Below, piece after piece: positions 42,056 to 51,408 of a DNA stretch of 64,000 nucleotides. Within the stretch, counting starts at the first letter, position 1, and every line of letters begins with the position of its first letter. The notes beneath the pieces were generated by a model that was not told the origin of the DNA, searched no databases, and was given only the letters and a program-made list of their open reading frames with translations. Where the stretch lies: positions 1,112,501 through 1,176,500 of the forward strand of contig CP063167.1 in the NCBI GenBank assembly GCA_016806145.1. The letters run 5' to 3'. The translations under genes were made by a program, and so were the position numbers. Origin of the DNA: Variovorax paradoxus (GTDB lineage Bacteria > Pseudomonadota > Gammaproteobacteria > Burkholderiales > Burkholderiaceae_C).

Positions 42056-43300
42056 ATGACCAAAGCATTTGCCTGCCGCCTCGCCGCGACGGCCGTGCCG
42101 GTTTTCGCGCTGCTGTGCGGCCCCGCCCTCGCCGATCCCAAGCCCGCCCCGGGCTTCGACGGCCAGACCATCAGCGTTGGCTACATCGGCCCTCTCACCG
42201 GGCCCGTGGCGGTACTCGGGCAACCTGTGCTCACGGGGATGCAAGTGTGGTTCGATGGCGTGAATGCGAATGGTGGCATCGCGCGGAAGTACAAGGTGAA
42301 GGTTCTGACAGAGGATCATCAGAACACCGAGAGTCAGGCGGTGCAGCGTTACGCCAAGCAAAAAGGCGAGGTGGTGACCGCATCGGTGTTTGGCACGCAC
42401 ACCACCAAAGCCATCCTGCCCGAGCTTCGCCGCGACAAGTTCGTGGTGGCGCCGGGCGGGTTCGAGGGCTTCATGATCAGGGACCCAAATCTGCTGCCTA
42501 TCGGATCCACGTATGAGTTGATGGCCATCAACTCGGTGGATTACCTGCTGCGAAAGGGCAACAAAAAGGACGCCAACTTTTGCGCCATGGTGCGCGATGA
42601 CCCGTACGGCCTGGCGGGCCTCAAGGGCTGGAAGTTCGCGCTCGAGAAGAGCGGCAAGAAGGTTGTCGAGACCACGTATTTCGGGCCTCAGGATCGCGAC
42701 TTCACCGGTCAGATCAATCAGATGAAGAACGCACGATGTGAAGTCGTTCTCGTCACCACGGTGCCGGCCCAGCTCGTCAACATCGTGGGAAGTTCAGCGC
42801 GCGCAAGCTACGCTCCGCAGTGGGTGGGCCAGTGGCCGTCGTGGCACGGTTCGCTGCTGGGCACTCCGGCGATCGACTACCTTGAGAAGAATGTGTTGAT
42901 CGCGGGAGAAGGCGTGGAATGGGCCAGCACCGGCGTGCCGGGCGTGGCACCGATGCTCGATGACCTCAAGCGTTTCCGGCCCGATCAGAAGCCGGATCTC
43001 TGGGCCGTGGTGGGCTACAACCAGGCGCGCGCCATGACAGCATTGCTGGAAAAGGCGGTGGCCAACAACGACCTTTCCCGTGAAGGCGTGATGAGGGCAC
43101 TCACGCAGCTCGGTATGGTGGACAACCTCGGTCTTTCAGGGAACTACACCTACGGACCCATTGCAGGCCGTGCACCGGCCATGGCCGGCTCGGTCTTCAG
43201 GATCAATCGCAACAAGCCCTTCGGTCTGGAAAGCCTGGAGAGCAACTACACCTCGCCGATGACGAAGGACTTCGTCTTCGAAGACGTGGCGAAGAAGTGA
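42056..43300 (+). CDS. Liv-type ABC transporter substrate-binding protein
   Basis: A 414-residue periplasmic binding protein. The signal peptide is MTKAFACRLAATAVPVFALL with cleavage near ALADP. The type I binding-fold core starts ISVGYIGPLTGPVAVLGQPV; THTTKAILPELRRDKFVVAP is a ligand-lobe segment. Relatives bind aromatic acids or amides as often as amino acids. ACTGGAGA precedes ATG 42056. Confidence 0.9.
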   Translation: MTKAFACRLAATAVPVFALLCGPALADPKPAPGFDGQTISVGYIGPLTGPVAVLGQPVLTGMQVWFDGVNANGGIARKYKVKVLTEDHQNTESQAVQRYAKQKGEVVTASVFGTHTTKAILPELRRDKFVVAPGGFEGFMIRDPNLLPIGSTYELMAINSVDYLLRKGNKKDANFCAMVRDDPYGLAGLKGWKFALEKSGKKVVETTYFGPQDRDFTGQINQMKNARCEVVLVTTVPAQLVNIVGSSARASYAPQWVGQWPSWHGSLLGTPAIDYLEKNVLIAGEGVEWASTGVPGVAPMLDDLKRFRPDQKPDLWAVVGYNQARAMTALLEKAVANNDLSREGVMRALTQLGMVDNLGLSGNYTYGPIAGRAPAMAGSVFRINRNKPFGLESLESNYTSPMTKDFVFEDVAKK

Positions 43301-43307
43301 GCTGTAC

Positions 43308-43937
43308 ATGGCATTGACCATCCAGTCCTCCTTCGTGATCGCCGCACCGCCCGCCACTGCCTGGACGATCCTGACGGACATTGAGCGAGCTGCCCCCTGT
43401 TTCCCGGGTGCGCAGCTGCTTGGGCGCAACGACGACGGCAGTTGGCGCGCCAGCTTCGGCGTCAAGCTCGGACCTATGAACTTCAGCTTCGCGGGCAAGT
43501 TTCACCTCGATGATGTCGACGCGGCGTCCAGCCGCGTGGTCGTGAAAGCGCAGGGTTCAGATACCAAGGGACGTGGCGGCGCGAGAGCCGATGTGAACAT
43601 GCGTCTCCAGCCGGAGGGTGCCGGCACTCGCGCCGAGATCATTTCCTCGGTTGATCTCTCGGGCGCGGTGGCCCAGTTCGGCCGCGGCGCCGGAATGATC
43701 GAGGCCTTGTCGCGCCAATTGATGGACCAGTTCGCCGCCAATCTGCAGCAAAGCATTGGCGAGATACCCAAGACCGAACCCGACTCACACGGTCCTGCGC
43801 AGGCCGGATCGTTGGCCCTGCCCTCAGCTGCATCGCCACCAGCCGTCGCAAGTCTGGATGCGGGGTCCCTGATGTGGCGGGCCCTGGCAGCGTCCGTCAA
43901 GGGCTGGTTCGCGCGCCTTATAGGCCGCCGCTCCTGA
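43308..43937 (+). CDS. CoxG-like SRPBCC protein
   Basis: A 209-residue START/SRPBCC-fold protein of the CO-dehydrogenase subunit G family: SFVIAAPPATAWTILTDIER, APCFPGAQLLGRNDDGSWRA, FGRGAGMIEALSRQLMDQFA. The last 30 residues form a hydrophobic tail, as in membrane-tethered CoxG. CoxG anchors or matures molybdenum hydroxylases at the membrane, which agrees with the hydroxylase genes 1.6 kb on. Confidence 0.85.
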   Translation: MALTIQSSFVIAAPPATAWTILTDIERAAPCFPGAQLLGRNDDGSWRASFGVKLGPMNFSFAGKFHLDDVDAASSRVVVKAQGSDTKGRGGARADVNMRLQPEGAGTRAEIISSVDLSGAVAQFGRGAGMIEALSRQLMDQFAANLQQSIGEIPKTEPDSHGPAQAGSLALPSAASPPAVASLDAGSLMWRALAASVKGWFARLIGRRS

Positions 43938-43973
43938 CGCCGCTTTTTTCACTCCGATATCGACGGACAACCA

Positions 43974-44381
43974 ATGAATCCCCCTTCCGAACCTCTGGCC
44001 CCCAACGAGGGGGCGCGTCTGGCCGCCACCGAAGTAATGACGCAGGAGCACGGTCTGGCGTTGCGCGCCAGCCAATGCATGGCCTGCGGCAAATGCACAT
44101 TTCCGGCCTCCACCATCTGCCCGTTCTGTCTTCATGAGTCGCTGCGGGATCTGCCCCTGGTGGGCAAGGCATCGCTTTACAGCTTTACGCGTGTACACGC
44201 TGCCCCGGTCAACTGGCAGACGCCCTACGCGCTCGGTTATGCGGACTTTCCCAACGGGTTGCGTCTGCTCGCGAAGCTCGCCGATGCCACCACCGACTGG
44301 CGTGCGGACCAGCCTGTCGTGCTGAAGGTGGTCGCTGCGGGAGAGGGCTTTCGTTATTTCCTGGAAGGAGCCGCGGCATGA
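43974..44381 (+). CDS. Zn-ribbon/OB-fold protein (DUF35)
   Basis: A 135-residue protein with a rubredoxin-like zinc ribbon (cysteines at 35, 38, 41, 49 and 52 in QCMACGKCTFPASTICPFC) then an OB-fold. DUF35 proteins partner with thiolase-fold enzymes; in steroid degraders, ChsH2 DUF35 is needed by the Ltp2 aldolase. Here it overlaps the thiolase gene by four bases, so the two probably make one complex. Confidence 0.87.
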   Translation: MNPPSEPLAPNEGARLAATEVMTQEHGLALRASQCMACGKCTFPASTICPFCLHESLRDLPLVGKASLYSFTRVHAAPVNWQTPYALGYADFPNGLRLLAKLADATTDWRADQPVVLKVVAAGEGFRYFLEGAAA

Positions 44382-45532
44382 GCCACGCCAAACTTCGTGA
44401 TGTGGCGGTGCTGGGCACCGGCATCATTCCATTCGGCAAGCATCGTGCGGTCTCGGTACCTCACCTAGCCCGTCCCGCCGTCATCGACGCGCTGAAAGAG
44501 TCGGGCTTGGTACGCAGCGACATCGAGGCCATGTACTGCGGCTCTGCCCTGTCCGGCATGATGGCAGGCCAGCGCGTGGCACGCGAAACAGGGCTCACGG
44601 GCATACCCATCGTCAACAACGAGAACGCATGCTCGTCTGGCGCAACGGCGTTCCGTGAGGCGTTCATCGCAGTCGGCAGCGGTCAGATCGACTATGCCAT
44701 GGTGGTGGGCGTCGAGAAACTCACGCGCCTCGGTGGCGGCACGCTGCCACTGGACGAAGAAGACATCGAAGTGGCGAATGGCCAGGTGATGCCCGGGTTG
44801 TACGCAATGCGCGCGCAGCGCTACCTGCATGACCATGGCCACAGCGCCCGAGACTTGGCGATGGTGGCGGTGAAGTCCCGACGACACGGCGCGCTCACGC
44901 CTTATGCCCAGTTCCGTGCGCCCACGACAGTCGAGGAAGTGCTGGCCTCGCGCCCCATCGCCGACCCCCTGACCCTCATGCAGTGCTGTCCCACTGGCGA
45001 TGGCGCGGCCGCGGTCGTCATCGGGCCGGCCGACGGCGCTCGCTCGGCCCTGCATCCGGCCGTGAAGGTGCGTGGCTCGCATCTGGCTTCGGGACGCTAC
45101 CTCAGCGGATTTCGCGATATGACGATTCCAGAGATCACGCTGCGCTGCGCAGGCGAGCTTTACGAGGAGATTGCGCTGGATCCGCGGGACATCGACGTGC
45201 TCGAATGCCATGACGCCTTCACCATTGCCGAGCTGCTGTACTACGAAGCGTTGGGGCTCTGCCCGCAAGGCGAAGCGCCGCGCTTGCTGCACGGCGGTGT
45301 CACATCGCTGGGAGGGCGCAACGTTGTCAATCCCAGCGGTGGGATGTTGTCCAAAGGGCACCCAGTAGGTGCCAGCGGAACCGCACAGATCGTGGAGATC
45401 GTCCGGCAGCTGCAGGGCAGGTGCGACGCGCGGCAGGTGCGGGGTGCGCGACTGGGTCTCACGCACGTCACAGGTGGGGGCACGGCTGGCTTTGACCATG
45501 GCGCTTGTTGCATCCACGTCTTCGAGGCTTGA
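44378..45532 (+). CDS. thiolase family protein (SCP-x/Ltp-like)
   Basis: A 384-residue thiolase-fold enzyme. The usual nucleophile position holds Cys in NENACSSGATAFREA; the general-base His is in SKGHPVGASG and another His in ECHDAFTIAE. The second catalytic Cys of degradative thiolases is replaced (LTHVTGGGTAG, with His-Val-Thr before GGG). This is the SCP-x/Ltp pattern, found in both thiolases and retro-aldolases of acyl-CoA side-chain breakdown. It overlaps DUF35. Confidence 0.85.
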   Translation: MSHAKLRDVAVLGTGIIPFGKHRAVSVPHLARPAVIDALKESGLVRSDIEAMYCGSALSGMMAGQRVARETGLTGIPIVNNENACSSGATAFREAFIAVGSGQIDYAMVVGVEKLTRLGGGTLPLDEEDIEVANGQVMPGLYAMRAQRYLHDHGHSARDLAMVAVKSRRHGALTPYAQFRAPTTVEEVLASRPIADPLTLMQCCPTGDGAAAVVIGPADGARSALHPAVKVRGSHLASGRYLSGFRDMTIPEITLRCAGELYEEIALDPRDIDVLECHDAFTIAELLYYEALGLCPQGEAPRLLHGGVTSLGGRNVVNPSGGMLSKGHPVGASGTAQIVEIVRQLQGRCDARQVRGARLGLTHVTGGGTAGFDHGACCIHVFEA

Positions 45533-45573
45533 ACCCTCGCTTGCACCACCCACCAAGCACTCAAGGATTCCGG

Positions 45574-46458
45574 ATGAAACCCTCTGCATTCGCCTACCAC
45601 GCGCCGACCACGATTGCCGAAGCCATGGACCTGGCCTCGACGCTGGACAACGCCAAACTCCTGGCTGGGGGGCAGACCCTGATGCCAATGATGAACTTTC
45701 GCTTCGTGCAGCCCGACCATGTCATCGATCTCAACACGGTCAGCGAGCTGCAAGGCATCGATCTGCAGAAAGGCAGATTGCAAATCGGCTCGATGACCCG
45801 TCAGCGCGACATCGAGCGATCAGAGCTGGTGCGCCGCGTTGCACCTCTGATTCCCGAAGCCTACGAGCTCGTCAGCCATCCGCAGATTCGCAACCGCGGC
45901 ACGCTGGGTGGCAGCCTGTGCCATCTCGACCCAGCGTCAGAACAGCCCTGCTTCCTGGCCGCACAAGGAGCGGAACTCGTGCTGCGCAGCCCGCGCGGCG
46001 AGCGGCGCGTGTCCATGGCCGACTGGGCATTGGGTTATCTGACACCCAACCTTGAGGATGGCGAGGTGCTCGCGCGCATCGACATCGATCTTTGGCCACG
46101 TGGACATGGCTGGTCCTTTACCGAGTACGCGCGCCGTCAGGGCGACTACGCCATTGTCGGCGTGGCGGTGCTCGCCTCCTGCGATGCCCACCGACGTATC
46201 ACCCGATTGGCGGTGGCTTTGTGCGGCATTGCCGCCGGACCCGTACGCCTCTCGGAAGTAGAGGCCGGTGCCCTGGGGCGCGAGGCCAACGAAGCGCTGA
46301 TAGGGGAGGTAGCGGCGGCGGCACGCGCGCAGGACACCGTGGGCGACGCGCACGTGAGCGCCGAGTACCGACGCCACCTCGCGGGTGTCCTGAGCAGCAG
46401 AGCCCTGCGCACCGCCTTTGAGCGGATGCAACCGTCCGAAGATGAAGGAACATCATGA
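45574..46458 (+). CDS. molybdenum hydroxylase FAD subunit (CoxM/XdhB-like)
   Basis: A 294-residue flavoprotein. FAD-binding motifs are AGGQTLMPMMNFR (about residues 31-43) and NRGTLGGSLCHLDPA (about 106-120). It passes electrons from the iron-sulfur subunit to an acceptor. GGATTCCGG precedes ATG 45574, a weak ribosome site. It overlaps the next gene by four bases. Confidence 0.9.
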   Translation: MKPSAFAYHAPTTIAEAMDLASTLDNAKLLAGGQTLMPMMNFRFVQPDHVIDLNTVSELQGIDLQKGRLQIGSMTRQRDIERSELVRRVAPLIPEAYELVSHPQIRNRGTLGGSLCHLDPASEQPCFLAAQGAELVLRSPRGERRVSMADWALGYLTPNLEDGEVLARIDIDLWPRGHGWSFTEYARRQGDYAIVGVAVLASCDAHRRITRLAVALCGIAAGPVRLSEVEAGALGREANEALIGEVAAAARAQDTVGDAHVSAEYRRHLAGVLSSRALRTAFERMQPSEDEGTS

Positions 46459-46961
46459 ACGAAAAAAGCATTCGCTGCCAGATCAACGGCAAGACCATGG
46501 AGCGTAGCGTGGAAGTACGCCGAACGCTCGGTGATTTCCTACGCCATGACTGTGGAATGACCGGCACGCACTATGGTTGCGAGCATGGCGTCTGTGGCGC
46601 CTGCACCGTGCTGCTCGACGGGCGAACCGCGCGATCGTGCCTCACGCTCGCCGTGCAAGTCGATGGCCACGAAATCACCACCGTGGAGGGGCTTTCTGCT
46701 CCCGACGGAACGCTCTCGGTACTGCAACAGGCCTTTCATGAGTGCCATGCGCTGCAGTGCGGCTTCTGCACGCCCGGCATGCTGGCCACGTTGACCGAAT
46801 TGCTCGCCGACCACGCGGATCCCAGCGAGGCACAGATCCGCGACGCGCTCACCGGCAACCTGTGCCGCTGCACGGGCTACCAACCGATCGTCGAGGCGGC
46901 TCAGTTGGCGGCGCGCCGCCTGCGCGCAGCGGCCACGCCGGCCCACCAAGAAGTGAATTGA
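46455..46961 (+). CDS. molybdenum hydroxylase 2Fe-2S subunit (CoxS-like)
   Basis: A 168-residue protein with both 2Fe-2S sites: the plant-type cluster cysteines in [16 protein letters not shown] and RSC, and the second set in QCGFCTPGM and [10 protein letters not shown]. It links the molybdenum site to FAD. Confidence 0.92.
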   Translation: MNEKSIRCQINGKTMERSVEVRRTLGDFLRHDCGMTGTHYGCEHGVCGACTVLLDGRTARSCLTLAVQVDGHEITTVEGLSAPDGTLSVLQQAFHECHALQCGFCTPGMLATLTELLADHADPSEAQIRDALTGNLCRCTGYQPIVEAAQLAARRLRAAATPAHQEVN

Positions 46962-46972
46962 AGGAGGCTGCG

Positions 46973-49351
46973 ATGGACATCACCGACGCCAAACAGATCG
47001 GCACCGGCCACGACTACGTGGGCAAACGCGTGCAACGCACCGAAGATCGGAAGCTGCTGCAAGGCCAGGGCAGTTTTGTCGACGACCTCAAGATCCCCGG
47101 CACGCTGCACGCAGCAGTGTTGCGCAGCCCCTTCGCGCACGCCCGGGTGTTGCGCATCGACGTTTCTGCGGCCAGGACCATGGCCGGCGTGGTGGCGGTC
47201 TACACCTTTGCCGAGTTGCAGGAGTCCGCTCGTGTAGGCATCCCGATCCTCGTGCCCAACCCGGCCATTCGCCAGATGCACGCGCAGCGGTTGCTCGCGC
47301 ATGAGGAAGTGTTCACCGTCGGTGATCCAGTGGCTTTTGTGGTGGCGGACAACCGCTACCTCGCCGAGGACGCGTGCGCGCTCATCGAGGTGGAATACGA
47401 AGAACTTCCAGTCTCGGCCAACGCCATCGACGCGCTCAAGCCCGGTGCGGCGCTGGCCCATGCCGGCGCGCCCGATAACATTGCAGCGCACGTGACCATG
47501 GCCTACGGCGATGCTGCCGCCGCTTTCGAAAATGCTCCGGTGGTGGTCACCGACACCTTTTGGCAAAACCGCGGCTCCGCTCATCCTATGGAAGCACGCG
47601 GCTACATGGCAGAGTCGCACGCCAGCACGGGTCAGCTCACGGTGTGGTCGTCGGGCCAGGCCCCCCACCTGGAAAAGCGAGTCCTCGTGGACCTGTTGGA
47701 ATGGGATCCCGAAAAGCTGCGCGTCATCATGAACGATGTCGGCGGCGGGTTTGGGCCAAAGGGGATGTTCTATCCCGAAGAGGCCCTGGTGTGCATCGCC
47801 GCGCGGGACCTGCGCCGGCCGGTGAAGTGGATCGAAGACCGGCGCGAACACTTTCTCACCGCGATGCAGGAACGCGACCAGTGGTGGACGATCTCCCTCG
47901 CGCTCGACTTAGACGGCGGAATTCGCGGTGCCAAGCTCGAGATGGTGCATGACAACGGGGCCTACCTGCCGTGGGGCATCATCATGCCGTGGATCGGTGT
48001 GACCACGACTCCCGGTCCCTATGTCATTCCGTCGATGTCGGTGGATCTCAAGGTGGTGCTCACCAACAAAGGCGGGACGTCGCCTGTAAGGGGCGCGGCC
48101 CGTCCCCAGGCCGTGTTCGCCATGGAGCGAATCCTGGATCGCGCCGCCGCACGGCTCGGCATGGACCGCGCCCAAATCCGCGAACGCAACTTCATCCAGC
48201 CTGAGCAGATGCCCTATGACGTAGGGTTCATCTATCGCGACGGCAAACCCATGCGCTATGACAGTGGCGACTATCCAGCTACCCAAGCCGCCGCGCTGGC
48301 GCGGGCGAACTACGCGGGGTTTCCCGAGCGTCAGCGCCAGGCGCGCGCCGAGGGTCGCTACATCGGCATAGGAGTGGCGAACTACGTTGAAGGCACAGGT
48401 CTCGGGCCGTTCGAGGGCGCTACGGTGCGCGTTCAGCAGAACGGCCGGGTAAGCGTGCTGACCGGAGCCGCGCCGCAGGGACAGGGCCATCACACCACCT
48501 TCATGCAGATCTGCGCGCAAGAGCTCAACCTTCCAATGGACCGGGTGGACGTCATCACCGCCGACACGGGCGTCATTTCGATGGGTGTCGGCACGTTTGC
48601 AAGCCGCATCACCGTGACCGCTGGAAACTCTGTCTACTTGGCTGCTCGCAAGGTGCGGGAACGCTTGCTGAGCTTGGCAGCATTCATCATGCAGTGCGAC
48701 GTGTCCTCGCTTGCTTTGGGTGAGGCTCGCGTGCATCTGGTTGCCGATCCTGCCAGGAGCATGGGCTTCGGCGAACTCGCGCGCATCGCGCAGGGCATGC
48801 CTGGATTCTCGTTCCCAGAAGGGCTTAAAGGCGGGCTGGAGGAGACTCAGTATTTCTCGCCCGCGCAAAGCACCTTCTGCAACGGTACGGCGGTGGTGGA
48901 ACTCGAAGTCGACAAGCACACCGGCCAGACGCGGATCATCAACTACGTGATGGCGCACGACTGCGGCAACCTCATCAATCCCCTTATCGTTGATGGGCAG
49001 GTGCAGGGGGCGGTGGCCCATGGTATCGGCAACGCGACGCTGGAGTGGATGCAGTACGACGAGAACGCACAGCCAGTCACCACCAACTTCGGCGAGTACC
49101 TGATGCCCATGGCGACGGATGTGCCACGCGTGGACACCGTGCACCTTGAAACGCCTTCGCCCCTCAATCCACTGGGTGTCAAGGGCGCAGGCGAAGGTGG
49201 GACTATTCCGGCTGCGGCGGCGATCATCAGCGCCATCGAGAACGCCCTCGGTGAATTCCGTCTGGAGCTCAAAAACTCGCCGACAGTTCCTCAGGACCTC
49301 TTCGAGCAACTGCTGGCCGCCGGGGCTTACAGCGAAGGGAGCGCTGCATGA
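46973..49351 (+). CDS. molybdenum hydroxylase large subunit (CoxL/XdhA family, form II-like)
   Basis: A 792-residue molybdopterin-binding subunit. GKRVQRTEDRKLLQGQGSFV opens it; GGGFGPKGMFYPEE, the active-site loop TSPVRGAARPQA, and the catalytic Glu in GVKGAGEGGTIP follow. The loop is not the AYRCSFR of true CO dehydrogenase, so it should hydroxylate an organic substrate, such as an N-heteroaromatic or aromatic-CoA compound, with water as oxygen source. AAGGAGG lies before ATG 46973. It overlaps IclR by four bases. Confidence 0.9.
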   Translation: MDITDAKQIGTGHDYVGKRVQRTEDRKLLQGQGSFVDDLKIPGTLHAAVLRSPFAHARVLRIDVSAARTMAGVVAVYTFAELQESARVGIPILVPNPAIRQMHAQRLLAHEEVFTVGDPVAFVVADNRYLAEDACALIEVEYEELPVSANAIDALKPGAALAHAGAPDNIAAHVTMAYGDAAAAFENAPVVVTDTFWQNRGSAHPMEARGYMAESHASTGQLTVWSSGQAPHLEKRVLVDLLEWDPEKLRVIMNDVGGGFGPKGMFYPEEALVCIAARDLRRPVKWIEDRREHFLTAMQERDQWWTISLALDLDGGIRGAKLEMVHDNGAYLPWGIIMPWIGVTTTPGPYVIPSMSVDLKVVLTNKGGTSPVRGAARPQAVFAMERILDRAAARLGMDRAQIRERNFIQPEQMPYDVGFIYRDGKPMRYDSGDYPATQAAALARANYAGFPERQRQARAEGRYIGIGVANYVEGTGLGPFEGATVRVQQNGRVSVLTGAAPQGQGHHTTFMQICAQELNLPMDRVDVITADTGVISMGVGTFASRITVTAGNSVYLAARKVRERLLSLAAFIMQCDVSSLALGEARVHLVADPARSMGFGELARIAQGMPGFSFPEGLKGGLEETQYFSPAQSTFCNGTAVVELEVDKHTGQTRIINYVMAHDCGNLINPLIVDGQVQGAVAHGIGNATLEWMQYDENAQPVTTNFGEYLMPMATDVPRVDTVHLETPSPLNPLGVKGAGEGGTIPAAAAIISAIENALGEFRLELKNSPTVPQDLFEQLLAAGAYSEGSAA

Positions 49352-50208
49352 CACCGCTTCCCCGCCCCGGCACGCTGTCGGCAGCGAAGCAGGGTAGCGG
49401 CGCGGAACGTGAGACCGGCACGATCGCGCGCACCGTGCTCGTCCTGCGTGCGGTGGCGCAAGCGCGCCAGGAGCCCACCATGAAAGAGCTGGCTGACACG
49501 GTCAATCTTCCAATCTCGACGATGCACCGCTTGCTCGAGTTGCTGATGCAAGAGGGCATGGTCGAGCGCGATGACGTCACCCGCACGTTCCGGCCCGGCT
49601 TCGAATTCTTCCGGCTCGGATCGTTGGTGACGCATCGCATGCCGCTCCAGGCCGTTGCGCGGCCGTTTCTCGATGGCGCCGCGCGGGAAGCGGGCGAGTC
49701 CAGCTATCTGGCCATGCTCGACCAGCGCGCCTTGAAGCTGGTTTTCATCTCCGGCGTGGAGTCTGGCCAGATGCTCGACTACCGCGTACCGCTCAATGTG
49801 CCCTACGCGCTTTCGACGGGTTCGTCTGGACTGGCCGCGCTGGCCTGGTTGGGTAGCGACAAGGTCGACCGCGTGCTGGCGAACGATGACCCATTGAACC
49901 GGCGCGATCACCCGGCGATCCGGCGCATGCTGATCGAGATACGCGACCAGGGTTACTCGCACACCCGAGGCCAGCGCATCTCCGGAGCGGTCGGCACGTT
50001 TTCTCCGGTCTTCGACGGCCGCGAACAGATTGTCGGAACCCTCGGCTACACCGTTCCCGAGACCCGCTTCCAGAAAAAGGACCGCGCGCGGCTTGCCGGC
50101 CTGGCAATGCACTACGCCGGCGAGCTGTCGCGCACGCTGGGCTACCCGGGCATCTGGCCCAGGCCGGCATCCACCTACCAAGATACGACCAGAGACGAAA
50201 AATCATGA
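49348..50208 (+). CDS. IclR family transcriptional regulator
   Basis: A 286-residue IclR protein. The winged helix is in PTMKELADTVNLPISTMHRL, then the effector domain (RPFLDGAAREAGESSYLAML, TGSSGLAALAW, GQRISGAVGTFSPVFD). It sits within the operon, overlapping genes on both sides by ATGA, so it probably controls its own operon through the palindromes at 36.8 kb. Confidence 0.92.
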   Translation: MTPLPRPGTLSAAKQGSGAERETGTIARTVLVLRAVAQARQEPTMKELADTVNLPISTMHRLLELLMQEGMVERDDVTRTFRPGFEFFRLGSLVTHRMPLQAVARPFLDGAAREAGESSYLAMLDQRALKLVFISGVESGQMLDYRVPLNVPYALSTGSSGLAALAWLGSDKVDRVLANDDPLNRRDHPAIRRMLIEIRDQGYSHTRGQRISGAVGTFSPVFDGREQIVGTLGYTVPETRFQKKDRARLAGLAMHYAGELSRTLGYPGIWPRPASTYQDTTRDEKS

Positions 50209-51398
50209 TCGATGCCAAGCCTGCGCAGCCCTTGAAAGGTGTGCGTGTCCTTGACCTGACGCAGTTCCTGTCAGGTCCGTACGGAACCATGATCCTCGCC
50301 GACCTCGGCGCGGACGTGATCAAGGTGGAGCCGCCGACAGGTGAACTTTCGCGGACCATCCCGCCGAACTTCGTAGATGGCGATAGCAGCTACTACTTGA
50401 GCGTCAACCGTAACAAGCGCAGCGTCGTCGCCGACATGAAGACGGCCGAAGGCGTCGCGCTTGTGCGCTCGCTCGCTATGCGTGCTGACGTGGTGGTGGA
50501 GAATTTCCGCCCGGGCGTGCTGCCGCGATTGGGTTTGGACTACGAAGGCCTCGTCCTCGAGAAGCCCGGGCTCATCTGGTGCTCGATCTCCGGCTTCGGC
50601 CAAGACGGACCCTGGCGCGACTGGCCCGCATATGACATGGTGGTCCAGGCGCTCTCGGGCGGAATGAGTATGACGGGACAGCCGGATGGCGAGCCTGTTC
50701 GCGCCGGGATTCCGCTTGGCGACCTGTCGGCGGGCCTTTACGCCGTGATCGGCTTGCTGGCGGCCTTGCATGAGCGCACCCTCACCGGCAAGGGCCGCTG
50801 GGTCGATGTGGCTATGCTTGACTGCCAGCTCGCGATGCTGAGCTATCAAGCGGCAGCCTTCCTGCACTCCGGGCAGATTCCTGGACGACAGGGTGCGGGC
50901 CATGACTCCATTCCCACGTACAGGAGCTTCATCGCAGGCGACGGCGCGAGCGTGGTCGTGACGGCCAACACCGAGAAGATGTGGCGATCTCTCGCCAAAG
51001 TATTGAACGTGGAAAGGCTCGTGCACGACCCGCGCTTCGTGACCAATGCCGCACGCTTTTCAAACAGGGATGCTCTCTGGCCGCTTCTGGAGAAGGCCTT
51101 TCTTGCGCGCACTGCGGCCGAATGGATGCCGCTGCTCATCGCAGACGGCATTCCGGCTGGCGTTGTGAATTCGCTGGATCGGGCGCTGCTCAGTGATCAG
51201 GCGCAGGCGCGTGGCATGGTGCTGAACCTTCAGACTCCCGATCACAGCCCGCGCGGCAAGCTTCAGGCAAGCGTGGCTGGGAATCCGCTGAAATTCGTGG
51301 GTGCCAGCGAAGCCACGCCCACGTTCCCCCCTGCACTCGGTGAGCACACCGAAACAGTGGTGAATGACTGGTTGCATGAATCCACTGCAGTCATCTGA
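50205..51398 (+). CDS. CaiB/BaiF CoA-transferase family protein
   Basis: A 397-residue class III CoA-transferase. KGVRVLDLTQFLSGPYGTMI starts the fold; the catalytic Asp is in PLGDLSAGLYAVIG (about D170). It moves CoA from a donor thioester to a carboxylic acid, a likely activation step in this pathway. It overlaps IclR by four bases. Confidence 0.9.
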   Translation: MIDAKPAQPLKGVRVLDLTQFLSGPYGTMILADLGADVIKVEPPTGELSRTIPPNFVDGDSSYYLSVNRNKRSVVADMKTAEGVALVRSLAMRADVVVENFRPGVLPRLGLDYEGLVLEKPGLIWCSISGFGQDGPWRDWPAYDMVVQALSGGMSMTGQPDGEPVRAGIPLGDLSAGLYAVIGLLAALHERTLTGKGRWVDVAMLDCQLAMLSYQAAAFLHSGQIPGRQGAGHDSIPTYRSFIAGDGASVVVTANTEKMWRSLAKVLNVERLVHDPRFVTNAARFSNRDALWPLLEKAFLARTAAEWMPLLIADGIPAGVVNSLDRALLSDQAQARGMVLNLQTPDHSPRGKLQASVAGNPLKFVGASEATPTFPPALGEHTETVVNDWLHESTAVI

Positions 51399-51408
51399 GG
51401 GGCCGCCG

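Noticed and set aside
46973..49351. Carbon monoxide dehydrogenase, suggested by the CoxG, CoxM, CoxS and CoxL-like set
   Set aside because: The large subunit lacks the AYRCSFR active-site loop of true CO dehydrogenase and has a form II-like loop (PVRGAARP).
47909..49354. 481-codon minus-strand frame opposite the molybdenum hydroxylase large subunit
   Set aside because: Low-complexity shadow of a well-supported gene.
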